Below are positions 34,633-42,876 of a stretch of 64,000 bases of DNA, piece by piece (position 1 is the first letter of the stretch; each line of letters begins with the position of its first letter). Both the position numbers and the translations under genes were made by a program. The stretch comes from Pandoraea sputorum (GTDB taxonomy: Bacteria > Pseudomonadota > Gammaproteobacteria > Burkholderiales > Burkholderiaceae), in NCBI RefSeq assembly GCF_000814845.2, contig NZ_CP010431.2:4774001-4838000 (forward strand), in the 5' to 3' direction. The notes under the pieces are model-generated. The model had not been told where the DNA came from. It searched no databases and saw only the letters and a list, made by a program, of their open reading frames with translations.

Positions 34633-35586
34633 ATGGCGACCATCATGAGCGATCGTCACCTGCCCCCGCAGTCGTCTGCCGCGCCCGCCACACCTAATGC
34701 GGTGGCGACGGCAGCCCCGCGTCAGAGCGGCGCATGGCCTGCGTCGCCGCATGCCCGTCAGTTATCTGGCGTGCGCGTGCTCGTCGTCGACGACAATCAG
34801 GAAGACCGCATGCTGCTGATGGACTTCCTCAGCCAGCAAGGCTGCCGGGTCTACATCGCACAAGACGGTCGCGACGGGTACACCAAAGCGCGCACCGTGC
34901 AGCCCGATCTGATCCTCATGGACATCCGCATGCCGGTTTGCGATGGCCTCGGCGCGTGCCGCCTGCTCAAGGCCGACCCTGGCACCCGGCACATCCCGCT
35001 CATCTTTCTGACGGCCGCCGCCTTGCCCGGCGAGCGCGTCGCAGGCCTGTCGGCCGGTGCGGTCGATTACGTCACCAAACCGTACGATTTCGAAGAGGTG
35101 CGGCTGCGTCTGTCGATCCATCTGAAGACGACGCCGTCCACGCCTGCCCACAGCGCAGCGCCTACGGCCGCCGCAGCCGACACCGACATACACACACCGC
35201 TCCCCGTGCAGCCCCACACGCTCGACGCCGTGCTGTTTCGCGCCACGCGTGCGCTGCTGCTCGATCAGCTCGGCACGACGCCCGAACTGGCCGGTCTGGC
35301 GAGCGCGGTTGGTACGAACACACGCCGTCTCAATCTTGCGTTCCGCCGCTGTGTCGGTGTGACGGTATTCGACTTCCTGCGCGAAGAACGCATGAAGGAG
35401 GCGCGACGCCTGCTCTCCGAGACGTCGCTGGACGTGCAGGACATTGCGAGCGCCGTGGGTTTCGCCAGCGCCGCCAACTTCGCCACCGCCTTTCGCGAGC
35501 GCTTCGGCATGCCGCCCAGCGAGTTCCGCGAACAGGGTGCACAGAGGTATGGCACGGCCGACAATTCGGGATCGACGCAGGCATGA
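34633..35586 (+). CDS. Response regulator with C-terminal AraC-type DNA-binding domain
   Basis: A 317-residue two-component regulator. The receiver domain (about residues 43-165) has the acidic pair VVDDNQ, the phosphorylated Asp in LILMDIRMPVCDG and Lys in VTKPYDFEE. After a linker of Ala/Thr/Pro, a tandem AraC helix-turn-helix occupies the last 100 residues (PELAGLASAVGTNTRRLNLAFRRCVG; VQDIASAVGFASAANFATAFRERFGMPPSEFR). The frame opens earlier at 34492; the ATG at 34633 or 34645 is preferred because upstream residues are not conserved. It overlaps the sensor kinase gene by four bases (ATGA), so they are a translationally coupled pair. Confidence 0.9.
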   Translation: MATIMSDRHLPPQSSAAPATPNAVATAAPRQSGAWPASPHARQLSGVRVLVVDDNQEDRMLLMDFLSQQGCRVYIAQDGRDGYTKARTVQPDLILMDIRMPVCDGLGACRLLKADPGTRHIPLIFLTAAALPGERVAGLSAGAVDYVTKPYDFEEVRLRLSIHLKTTPSTPAHSAAPTAAAADTDIHTPLPVQPHTLDAVLFRATRALLLDQLGTTPELAGLASAVGTNTRRLNLAFRRCVGVTVFDFLREERMKEARRLLSETSLDVQDIASAVGFASAANFATAFRERFGMPPSEFREQGAQRYGTADNSGSTQA

Positions 35587-38423
35587 GCACTGCGCCATCG
35601 GACTTACCGGCGCAGGTGACGCGCCGGTCCTCCTCGCCCCCGTCTATCTGGTTGACGCGCATCGCGCTCAAGTTCGTTGCGCTTGTTGCGCTTGTTGCGC
35701 TTATTGCGCTGGTTGCGATGTTCTGCCTGCCGGACACGGCAACGGCCGCTACAGCCGCTACGGCCACTACAGCGACGAACATCGCACCTGCTGCCGTTCA
35801 GCCCACCCCGGGTTTCATCGATCTCGCCGACGCGCCGTCCCCCCTCAAGCTCGACAGACAGCTACGCCTGCTCGAAGACCCGACCCGACACCTCGATGCC
35901 ACCCAGGCACTCGCCGCGCCCGGCTGGCGCAACGTCGTGCCAAGCATGCTCAATGCGGGCTACAGCCGCTCGGCATTCTGGCTCGCGGGCAACGTTTCGA
36001 ACCCGAGTAACGAACCCGTCACGCGGTGGCTGAGCGTCGGCATTGTGCGACTGGAGGATGTGCGCTTCTATGCGATGCCGTTCGGTGCAACACAGCCTGC
36101 CGACACATGGCGCGCCGGGCACACCGTGCCGCTCGACCAGCACCCTATCGTGTCCGAGACGTCGATCTTCCCGATCACGCTCCTTCCGGGGGAACGGCTC
36201 ACGTTCCTCGTGCGCGTGGAGACCCGCTCGTCGGTGAGCATCGTGCCGCAGTTCTGGCAACCGGACGACTTCCGCCAGTCCGAATCGCGCAACGCCATGA
36301 TTGCGATGCTGCTCGCCGGGTCGATGCTCTCCATCGCGCTCTACACGTTCGTGCTGGGCATCGCCCGCCGCGATCCGGTGTTCGTGTTGCTCGCGCTCAC
36401 GACCATCACGCAGGTGGCGCAGGACATGGCGTTCCAGGGCTTCCTGTATCGCTACTTCCTGCCGCAGGGCGGGGAGTTCATCGTGCGCGCGCCGAGCTTC
36501 TTCTCGACGCTGACCGCTGGCGTATTCACTGCGATGTTGATGATCTTCACCGGCCTGGAGCGCGTGACACTGTGGCGCTGGGTCTATCGCGCGATGATCG
36601 GCGTCATGGGGTTCATGGCGTTGTGGGTGCTGTTCGGCGATCACCGTGTGGCCGCCTTCACGCATCTGCAACTGCTCACCGTCTTCAATGTGATCTGGGT
36701 CGTCTCGCTGGCCGACGGCTGGCGACGCGGGTTCAAGAATGCGCGCCTGAGCCTGCTCTCGTTCTCGCCCGGGTGTCTCGTGCTGTTCTGGCGGCTCGCG
36801 ATCGTCAACGGCCTGCTGCCAGAGGACTGGCTCGCCAACACCGCCATGGCGTGGAGCACCAATTTCTCCGTGCTGCTGATGCTGACCATCATCGTGACCG
36901 GACGCTCGCGCGAACTCGTACGCGAACAACGCGCCGCACAGCGCGAGGTGCTGCAAACGCGCCGCGAAGAACAGGTGCGGCTGGCCAACGCCGTCGACAC
37001 CCGCACGCGCGAGCTGCAAGCCGCCCTCATCGCCGCCGACGAAGCCAACAGCGCAAAGAGCGACTTCCTCGCGCGCATCAGCCACGATCTGCGCACGCCG
37101 CTCACGTCGATCATCGGCTTTGCCGATCTGGTGCAATCGGGCGGACGCGAAGACGCCGACCGGGGCCGCATCATCCGTCGCAGCGCGCATCACATGCTCG
37201 CAATGGTCAACGACCTGATCGAATACGCGGGCGGTGGCGCGGCCGACGCGCTGCACGTCGCGCCCGTCTACACGCACGCGTTCGTCGACGGCATGGCGCA
37301 CGAAGGCATGAGCCTCGCGCGCAAGCACCACAACGCCTTCCTGCTCGACGTGCGTGCACCGCTACCGCCGCTACTCGCCTTCGACGCCAAGCGGGTGCGT
37401 CAGGTGCTCGGCAATCTGCTCGACAACGCCGCGAAGTACACCGCGGACGGCACGATCACATTGTCGCTATCCGCCACCCCCGATGCGACACGTGCGGACA
37501 TCGTGCATGTGAGCTTCGGCGTGGAGGACTCCGGCTGCGGCATCGCAAAGGAAGACCTGCCGCGTGTGTTCGAACCGTTCGCCAGGCTCGACCGCGCGCG
37601 GCGTGTGCCCGGCGTGGGACTGGGACTCGCTATCGTCAGGCAATGGATCGAGCGCATGGACGGCACTATCGTGATCGACAGCCAGCCCGACATCGGCACG
37701 AAGGTGACGTTCACGTTACCGCTGCGCGTGGCGCGCGAAGCGGAGCTCGTGCCGCAATCGTTCGCGGGTGCCACGCACGCCCTGCCGCCGCTCGACGGCA
37801 CGGGGTATCGCATCTGGCTCGCCGAAGACTCTCCGGAAATCCGTCAATTCCTGCATGACGAACTCGCCAGTCTCGGCTTCACCGTGAGCACCTTCGGCGA
37901 CGGCGTGTCGCTCATCGCCGCGCTGGGCAATCCCAAAGCACCGCAACCGGACCTCGTGCTGACGGACCACATGATGCCCAACGCCGACGGACTCGCGGTG
38001 GCACGCGCCGCACGCCGTCGCTGGCCCGACGTGCCCGTGCTGGCCGTCTCCGCGTCGCCCCAGGTGGTTGCTGGCGCTGGCAGCGAAGGGGAAAGCAGCG
38101 AACACGGCTATGACGCGTGCCTGCTCAAGCCCGTCGAACTGGCGGACCTGCGCAACACGCTGGCGCGTCTGCTCGACCTGCAACGTGACGAGGCACCGGC
38201 CAGTGAAGTGGAACAGGAGCGCGCCATGGTGCGCCCGCCGCGCGAGCGACTGGTAGAAGCCCGTCAGTTGATCGCGATGGGGGCGATAACCGATCTGATG
38301 GACTGGTCGCGCGATCTCAGCACACAGGCTCCGCAGTACGACGTCTTCGCCCGTCACGTCCATCAACTCGCACAACGTGGCGATCTCGCCAGTCTCACGG
38401 AGCTGTGCGCGCCGACGCAGTGA
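35583..38423 (+). CDS. Hybrid histidine kinase with 7TM-DISM sensor and receiver domain
   Basis: A 946-residue membrane sensor kinase. After an N-terminal signal anchor (FVALVALVALIALVAMF) comes a periplasmic 7TMR-DISMED2 domain (about 75-220), then a seven-helix 7TMR-DISM membrane domain (about 235-440) and a short coiled coil. The cytoplasmic part has HisKA with the phospho-acceptor His in FLARISHDLRTPLTSIIGF, and HATPase_c with NLLDNAAKYT, EDSGCGIA and GVGLGLAIV. A C-terminal receiver has Asp in LVLTDHMMPNADG and Lys in CLLKPVELADL. DISM sensors often bind carbohydrates or other small ligands outside the cell. The partner is the AraC-type response regulator immediately upstream. The target genes are unknown. 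Confidence 0.92.
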   Translation: MSTAPSDLPAQVTRRSSSPPSIWLTRIALKFVALVALVALIALVAMFCLPDTATAATAATATTATNIAPAAVQPTPGFIDLADAPSPLKLDRQLRLLEDPTRHLDATQALAAPGWRNVVPSMLNAGYSRSAFWLAGNVSNPSNEPVTRWLSVGIVRLEDVRFYAMPFGATQPADTWRAGHTVPLDQHPIVSETSIFPITLLPGERLTFLVRVETRSSVSIVPQFWQPDDFRQSESRNAMIAMLLAGSMLSIALYTFVLGIARRDPVFVLLALTTITQVAQDMAFQGFLYRYFLPQGGEFIVRAPSFFSTLTAGVFTAMLMIFTGLERVTLWRWVYRAMIGVMGFMALWVLFGDHRVAAFTHLQLLTVFNVIWVVSLADGWRRGFKNARLSLLSFSPGCLVLFWRLAIVNGLLPEDWLANTAMAWSTNFSVLLMLTIIVTGRSRELVREQRAAQREVLQTRREEQVRLANAVDTRTRELQAALIAADEANSAKSDFLARISHDLRTPLTSIIGFADLVQSGGREDADRGRIIRRSAHHMLAMVNDLIEYAGGGAADALHVAPVYTHAFVDGMAHEGMSLARKHHNAFLLDVRAPLPPLLAFDAKRVRQVLGNLLDNAAKYTADGTITLSLSATPDATRADIVHVSFGVEDSGCGIAKEDLPRVFEPFARLDRARRVPGVGLGLAIVRQWIERMDGTIVIDSQPDIGTKVTFTLPLRVAREAELVPQSFAGATHALPPLDGTGYRIWLAEDSPEIRQFLHDELASLGFTVSTFGDGVSLIAALGNPKAPQPDLVLTDHMMPNADGLAVARAARRRWPDVPVLAVSASPQVVAGAGSEGESSEHGYDACLLKPVELADLRNTLARLLDLQRDEAPASEVEQERAMVRPPRERLVEARQLIAMGAITDLMDWSRDLSTQAPQYDVFARHVHQLAQRGDLASLTELCAPTQ

Positions 38424-38463
38424 GACAGCGCGTTGCCGATCACGACGCCGCATGAAGACGCCC

Positions 38464-38502
38464 TAAACGACAACGGCACGCCCGAGAGCGTGCCGTCGTT
38501 TA
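38464..38502. terminator. Terminator between the hybrid kinase and the MHS transporter
   Basis: ACGGCACGC pairs with GCGTGCCGT, extended by an A-rich left flank and T-rich right flank (AAACGAC with GTCGTTT, one bulge). It sits between two convergent genes and can serve both. Confidence 0.85.
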
Positions 38503-38518
38503 TCTGATGTCGATTACG

Positions 38519-39865
38519 TCAGTCGCGAAGCGGCTTGTGCGCCGTCTCCTTCGCCGCAAACAACGCGATGGCCGTGATCGCGAGCGCCGCCGTCACATAC
38601 AGCGACACCGACAGCGTCGTGCCGTACTCCTTGTAGAGCGTCACGATGATCAGCGGTGCGAAACCACCGCCGAGAATGCCTGCCAGCGTGTAAGCCAGCG
38701 ACGACCCGGCATAGCGCACGCGCGTCGGGAACTGCTCTGTGACGAACGCCGCCTGCGGGCCGTACATGATCGCGTGGATCACAAGACCGATCACCACGGA
38801 CAGCACGATCAGCGCCGGGCTCGACGTGTCGAGCAACACGAAGAAACCATAGGCCCAGATCACCGCGCACAGTACGCCGAAGCCATACACCGGACGGCGG
38901 CCCAGCTTGTCGGAAAGCGCGCCGAACAGCGGCACCGTCAATGCATTGAACGCGGTGCCCACCAGCACGGCCGTCAGCGCCAACGGACGCGACAGATGCA
39001 GCGTGCCGGTCACATACGTCAGCGTGAAGACGACCATCAGCGCGTAGAGCACATCCGAGCCGATACGCGAGCCGCCCGCGACCAGCAGGTTGCGCCAATG
39101 CTTGCGGAAGACGTCGGCAATCGGCATTTCCGCCTGACGGTCCGAATGCTGCATCTCTTCGAACATCGGCGTTTCTTCCACGCCACGGCGCACCCACAAC
39201 CCGAACGCCACCAGCACGAGGCTCAGCAGGAACGGCACGCGCCAGCCCCAGGCAAGAAACTCGTCCGGCGAAATCGACAACGTGATGAGTGCAATCAAAC
39301 CGGTCGCGAGCAACGTGCCGAACGACGGCCCGACCTGCGTCCACGACGCGTTCAGCCCGCGCTTGCGCTGATCGCCATGCTCGACCGAGAGCAGCACCGC
39401 ACCGGCCCATTCGCCGCCCAGCGCCACGCCCTGCACGAAACGCAATGCGACGAGCAGCACCGGGCTCCAGATGCCGATCGAGGCGTAGGTCGGCAACAGG
39501 CCCATCAGGCCCGTGGTCAGGCCCATGACGATGAGTGTGAGCACCAATACGGCACGTCGTCCGATCTTGTCGCCCAGGTTGCCGAACACGAAGCCGCCCA
39601 GCGGGCGCGAGACGTAACCGACGGCATACGTCGACAAAGCGAGGATGGTGCCCGCGAGCGGGTCCATCGACGGGAAGAACAGGTGGTTGAAGACGAGTGC
39701 GGCAAGCGTGTTGTAGACGGTGAAGTCGTACCACTCAAGCGTGGTGCCGACCATGCTGGCCGTCGCCAACCGGCCCTTGTTCGCGCCTTGTTTGGCGGGC
39801 GCGGCAGGGGCACCTGATGCGGTGCCGGTGTCCCGTGCGTCGCGGGTGTTCGAGTACGTTGTCAT
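38519..39865 (-). CDS. MFS transporter of the metabolite:H+ symporter (MHS) family
   Basis: A 448-residue 12-helix carrier. MHS hallmarks are GTTLEWYDFTVYNTLAALVFNHLFFP at helix 1, SRPLGGFVFGNLGDKIGRR after helix 2, and ALRFVQGVALGGEWAGAVLLSVEH in helix 4. Family members import dicarboxylates, aromatic acids, proline or betaine with protons; this one resembles the shikimate/aromatic-acid type but the substrate is not proven. It follows a small barrel-like protein gene by 91 bases on the same strand, and a LysR gene lies further upstream. Confidence 0.92.
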   Translation of the reverse strand: MTTYSNTRDARDTGTASGAPAAPAKQGANKGRLATASMVGTTLEWYDFTVYNTLAALVFNHLFFPSMDPLAGTILALSTYAVGYVSRPLGGFVFGNLGDKIGRRAVLVLTLIVMGLTTGLMGLLPTYASIGIWSPVLLVALRFVQGVALGGEWAGAVLLSVEHGDQRKRGLNASWTQVGPSFGTLLATGLIALITLSISPDEFLAWGWRVPFLLSLVLVAFGLWVRRGVEETPMFEEMQHSDRQAEMPIADVFRKHWRNLLVAGGSRIGSDVLYALMVVFTLTYVTGTLHLSRPLALTAVLVGTAFNALTVPLFGALSDKLGRRPVYGFGVLCAVIWAYGFFVLLDTSSPALIVLSVVIGLVIHAIMYGPQAAFVTEQFPTRVRYAGSSLAYTLAGILGGGFAPLIIVTLYKEYGTTLSVSLYVTAALAITAIALFAAKETAHKPLRD

Positions 39866-39956
39866 GGATGTCTCCGGGGGTGCGCGGGGTCAGCCGGATA
39901 GGCCGAGCCCGTGAGAAGAGAGCGAAGGGAACAAGCGAAGCGCAAGCCGCGCGAGG

Positions 39957-40610
39957 TCAGTCGTCGTTGGCGCCGAGACGCCACAGCATGGCGAAGCGGG
40001 TGACATCGGTTGCGGGCAGGCCGTAACTCGCCGCCAGCGTTTCGGCGGCGATACGTACGGCGTCCGGATCGGTGCCTTCGATGAGCACGACGGCATCGGC
40101 AGGGGGCAGCGCGGCGTCCTTCGCCGTGAGCGAGACGGAGAGCGTGGGCACAGTGACCTGGAGCGTGGCGCGCACGATGCCGTCGCCCTGCGCGATCTCC
40201 GTGAGTTGGGCGTCGAGGCGCGGGCGCGCCTGCGCCACGGCCGCCTCCGTCAGCACGAACGCAGCGAGCATGCCGCCCTGGCCTTCACCGGCTTCTACAT
40301 CGAGCGTGCCGACACGGCGTTGCGTGCCCAGCATGCGCGCGAAGTTGCGCAGCGACCATTCCGTCTGATGATTGAATGCCTGCGCATACGGCTCACTCGT
40401 GAACACGCCAGCGTCCTGCGTGCAGTACAGCGCGAGGTATGGACGTGCACAGTCATGCAGCGCCTTGAAGCGACGGGCGAACCGGAAGCCCGGAATCGCC
40501 ACGCGCTCCTGCATGTGTTCGCGGTCGTACCAGCGGTTGAAATCGGTTTCGAAGGCCGGATCGATATTCGTCCAGATACAGAGTTGGGCGCGCGGGGCAG
40601 TCACAGTCAT
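39957..40610 (-). CDS. Uncharacterised protein, possible double dimeric alpha/beta-barrel
   Basis: A 217-residue cytoplasmic protein. The start CIWTNIDPAFETDFNRWYDREHMQERVAIPGFRFARRF resembles proteins of the EthD/DUF4286 type, in which xWYDxEHxxER followed by IPGFxxARRF recurs. A second, weaker repeat of the same barrel probably fills the C-terminal half (LQVTVPTLSVSLTAKDAA). Such proteins bind hydrophobic or aromatic metabolites. It precedes the MHS transporter on the same strand and probably handles the imported compound. The function is not established. Confidence 0.75.
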   Translation of the reverse strand: MTVTAPRAQLCIWTNIDPAFETDFNRWYDREHMQERVAIPGFRFARRFKALHDCARPYLALYCTQDAGVFTSEPYAQAFNHQTEWSLRNFARMLGTQRRVGTLDVEAGEGQGGMLAAFVLTEAAVAQARPRLDAQLTEIAQGDGIVRATLQVTVPTLSVSLTAKDAALPPADAVVLIEGTDPDAVRIAAETLAASYGLPATDVTRFAMLWRLGANDD

Positions 40611-40809
40611 GAGGCATCCATCGGTGTCGACAATCGGGGGCCGGCCGGTGCATGCCGCTGAGCAGCATCAGCACGCATGAGGCCGACCGTCCATTTGAGT
40701 GTGCAAAACGATGGAGGGAGCGTCCAACAAGAAATCAAATTCGCGGCAACAGCAAATTCTTATGACCGGCCCCGAACCCTTGTCGGGCGGGGCCTTTGCG
40801 CGGGATGGC

Positions 40810-41763
40810 TCAGGCGTCGGTCGCGCCCCATGCCGGGGCGGTCATGGCGGCGGCGGGGGGAATCGCGATGTCTGGCCCCATGTTCAGGGCGAATTCGCTG
40901 GCCGTGCGCTGGGCCAGACGCGCCACGTTCTCAGCGAGCAGCGCGCCCGTGCGGAACGAGCCGACCAGCGGCAGATTGGGAAAATTGGCGTTCACGCGTA
41001 GCAAATGCAGGCTGTGCTCGCCCAGTTCGCGCTGGATGATGGCGGGCGGCAGCATCGCCACCCCGAACCCGTCGGCCACCAGCCGGATGATCGCGGCGAC
41101 CGACGTCATGCAGTTCACCCGCACCGGCCGCTCGGCTGCAACCGAAAACATGCGCTCCAGCGTCTTGTGCGGCCCGGAATTGCGCGAAAAGCTCACCAAC
41201 GGATACGCAGCCAGATCGGCCACGTCGAGCGTTTCGCCCTCCAGGTTGAGCTTGGGGCTCGCGACCCAGCGCATCGGGAATTCGGCCAGCGGCAGGTTTT
41301 CCACGCCAGCACCGTGTTGCATGTCGGTCTGCAATACGAGATCGAGCGTGCCCGCCTCAAGCTGCTTGCACAGATTGATGGTCGTCTCGCTCGTGACCTC
41401 GATTTCGAGTTGCGGATATTCACGGTGAATTCGCGCCGCCAGATCCGGAAACCAACTGTGCACGATGGACTCGACCACGCCGATTTTGAGCACGCCCGGC
41501 GGCATGTCCGGATCGCTCAGTTCCCGCTTCATCTCCTGCCCCAGCATGACGATCCGCTCGGCATACGCCAACGCTTTCTGGCCTGCGGCCGTGAGCGTGA
41601 CCTCGCGCGCGCTCCGGTCGAAGAGGCGCACGCCGAAACTCTGTTCCAGCGACGCGATACGACTCGACACCCCCGCCTGCGTCGTGTGCAGACGTTCTGC
41701 CGTCAGCCGGAAATTGCGCAGCTTGGCGAGCCAGACGAAGGTTTCGAGAAAACGCAGATTCAT
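40810..41763 (-). CDS. LysR-family transcriptional regulator
   Basis: A 317-residue LysR protein with the N-terminal helix-turn-helix MNLRFLETFVWLAKLRNFRLTAERLHTTQAGVSSRIASLE (residues 1-40) and an effector domain starting near PPGVLKIGVVESIVHSW. The frame extends to 41853, but MNLRFLETF is the conserved start. It is on the same strand and upstream of the barrel protein and MHS transporter genes, 199 bases away, so it probably controls their expression. Confidence 0.92.
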   Translation of the reverse strand: MNLRFLETFVWLAKLRNFRLTAERLHTTQAGVSSRIASLEQSFGVRLFDRSAREVTLTAAGQKALAYAERIVMLGQEMKRELSDPDMPPGVLKIGVVESIVHSWFPDLAARIHREYPQLEIEVTSETTINLCKQLEAGTLDLVLQTDMQHGAGVENLPLAEFPMRWVASPKLNLEGETLDVADLAAYPLVSFSRNSGPHKTLERMFSVAAERPVRVNCMTSVAAIIRLVADGFGVAMLPPAIIQRELGEHSLHLLRVNANFPNLPLVGSFRTGALLAENVARLAQRTASEFALNMGPDIAIPPAAAMTAPAWGATDA

Positions 41764-42040
41764 GCGGGATGAAGACGTAGACGTGACGGCTTGCCTACAC
41801 AGAAGTCTTGGGGAAATGCCCATTTTAGCGGGAACACAAAAGACGTCGCCCAACGTGTTCCGCGTATGAAACTCGAATCACGTTCGCCATCCCTCGTCCA
41901 CTGCCGCCTGAGCCACGCTGGCAACTGTTACGTCAACGCGTTCCCACCGTGTTTCGTTTCCGTAACGTTTTTTGATATCGGCGCGCGCCCCGTTCGCCCA
42001 CACTCCTTACAAATCAAGCAGTTAATGACTTCAAGAGAAT

Positions 42041-42056
42041 TGGCATGGGACTTGCT
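42041..42056 (+). promoter_or_regulatory. Sigma54-type (-24/-12) promoter
   Basis: TGGCATG-N4-TTGCT matches the RpoN consensus TGGCAYR-N4-TTGCW, with GG at 42042-42043 and GC at 42054-42055 exactly 10 bases apart. The ATG of the small gene at 42111 lies 55 bases after the GC element, with GGAGA ahead of it. The rest of 41764-42110 shows no gene; it could hold an enhancer site. Confidence 0.7.
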
Positions 42057-42110
42057 GAGTAATTTGCAACGGCCCGTCGAGGCCGGAGGGCCAAATCTCT
42101 GGAGACTGTC

Positions 42111-42323
42111 ATGTCAAGCGCCCATTTCCGCCGACCGCATCCGACAGTGGAACTCGCCCGGTGCGTGTTCCGGCAGCATTACATCCGCATCATGCAGGCC
42201 GAGCACCCCGGCAGCTATGCGGTGCTGGTCGACATCTGGCCGATGGACGGCCGGACGTATTCGAGTATCGATCAGGCCAAGCATGCGGCCATGCTGTTTA
42301 TCCGCAATATGGAAAACGACTGA
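42111..42323 (+). CDS. Small hypothetical protein (70 residues)
   Basis: A 70-residue soluble protein: RCVFRQHYIRIMQAEHPGSYAVLVDIWPMDGRTYSSIDQAKHAAMLFI is its core, an alternation of helix and strand with no membrane segment. GGAGA lies 6 bases upstream of the ATG. I do not recognise the family. It lies directly behind a sigma54-type promoter and 56 bases before another small hypothetical gene, so the two may form an operon that responds to nitrogen or envelope conditions; that is inference. Confidence 0.72.
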   Translation: MSSAHFRRPHPTVELARCVFRQHYIRIMQAEHPGSYAVLVDIWPMDGRTYSSIDQAKHAAMLFIRNMEND

Positions 42324-42379
42324 GTCCACGTAAGTGATTCCGCGCCAGCGGCCCTGGCGCGGCCAACGAGACGAGACCA

Positions 42380-42754
42380 ATGAAACATCACCACACCCGT
42401 CACAGCGCCGCCGAGCGCCACGCCCTGGCTGCCATGCCCTCCTCGGCACATTCGTCGGGCCATGCGTCGGCCCGTGCACGCCAGCCGGTCGTGCTCGATC
42501 CGGCAGGCGATCCGTACGCCCGCGTTGCCGTCGAAGCTTACGCCGAGGCCTGCGCGCAGGACCAACCCTGGCTGGCCGAGGCGCTACAACGTCAATACCA
42601 GTTGGCAGGCGGCACGCCGTCGAGCGCCGCAGCGATCTGGCGCACGTTCCACGAGGCGCAGCAACTGGCGCGCGACGGCGACAATTATGATGAAGCGGCC
42701 TGGACGCACGTGGCACTGCATTTATGCGGCGTTCTCGGCGCGATGAATCTGTAA
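42380..42754 (+). CDS. Hypothetical protein (124 residues)
   Basis: A soluble protein with a His/Ala/Ser-rich N terminus (about residues 1-37) and a helical body (AVEAYAEACAQDQPWLAEALQRQYQ; AAAIWRTFHEAQQLARDGDNYDEAAWTHVALHLCGVLGAMNL). The family is not recognised. It follows the 70-residue gene on the same strand and may share its sigma54-type promoter. The coding assignment rests on frame length, GC-rich third positions and context. Confidence 0.65.
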   Translation: MKHHHTRHSAAERHALAAMPSSAHSSGHASARARQPVVLDPAGDPYARVAVEAYAEACAQDQPWLAEALQRQYQLAGGTPSSAAAIWRTFHEAQQLARDGDNYDEAAWTHVALHLCGVLGAMNL

Positions 42755-42829
42755 TGGTGAAATTTTGAGCTGATCGATGTTTGGGGCGTTGCGTGGCGTC
42801 GACGGAAACCGTGGCGCTGTGGGCATTTC

Positions 42830-42845
42830 TGGCATACTTCGTGCA
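42830..42845 (+). promoter_or_regulatory. Second sigma54-like promoter, upstream of the O-antigen-ligase-like gene
   Basis: TGGCATA-N4-GTGCA: the invariant GG (42831-42832) and GC (42843-42844) are again 10 bases apart, with one deviation (G for T) in the -12 element. The ATG at 42877 is 32 bases downstream of the GC. Weaker than the copy at 42041 but with correct geometry. Confidence 0.5.
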
Positions 42846-42876
42846 AAGTAAATTCACGCAGTCTGCCTGGTAACCA

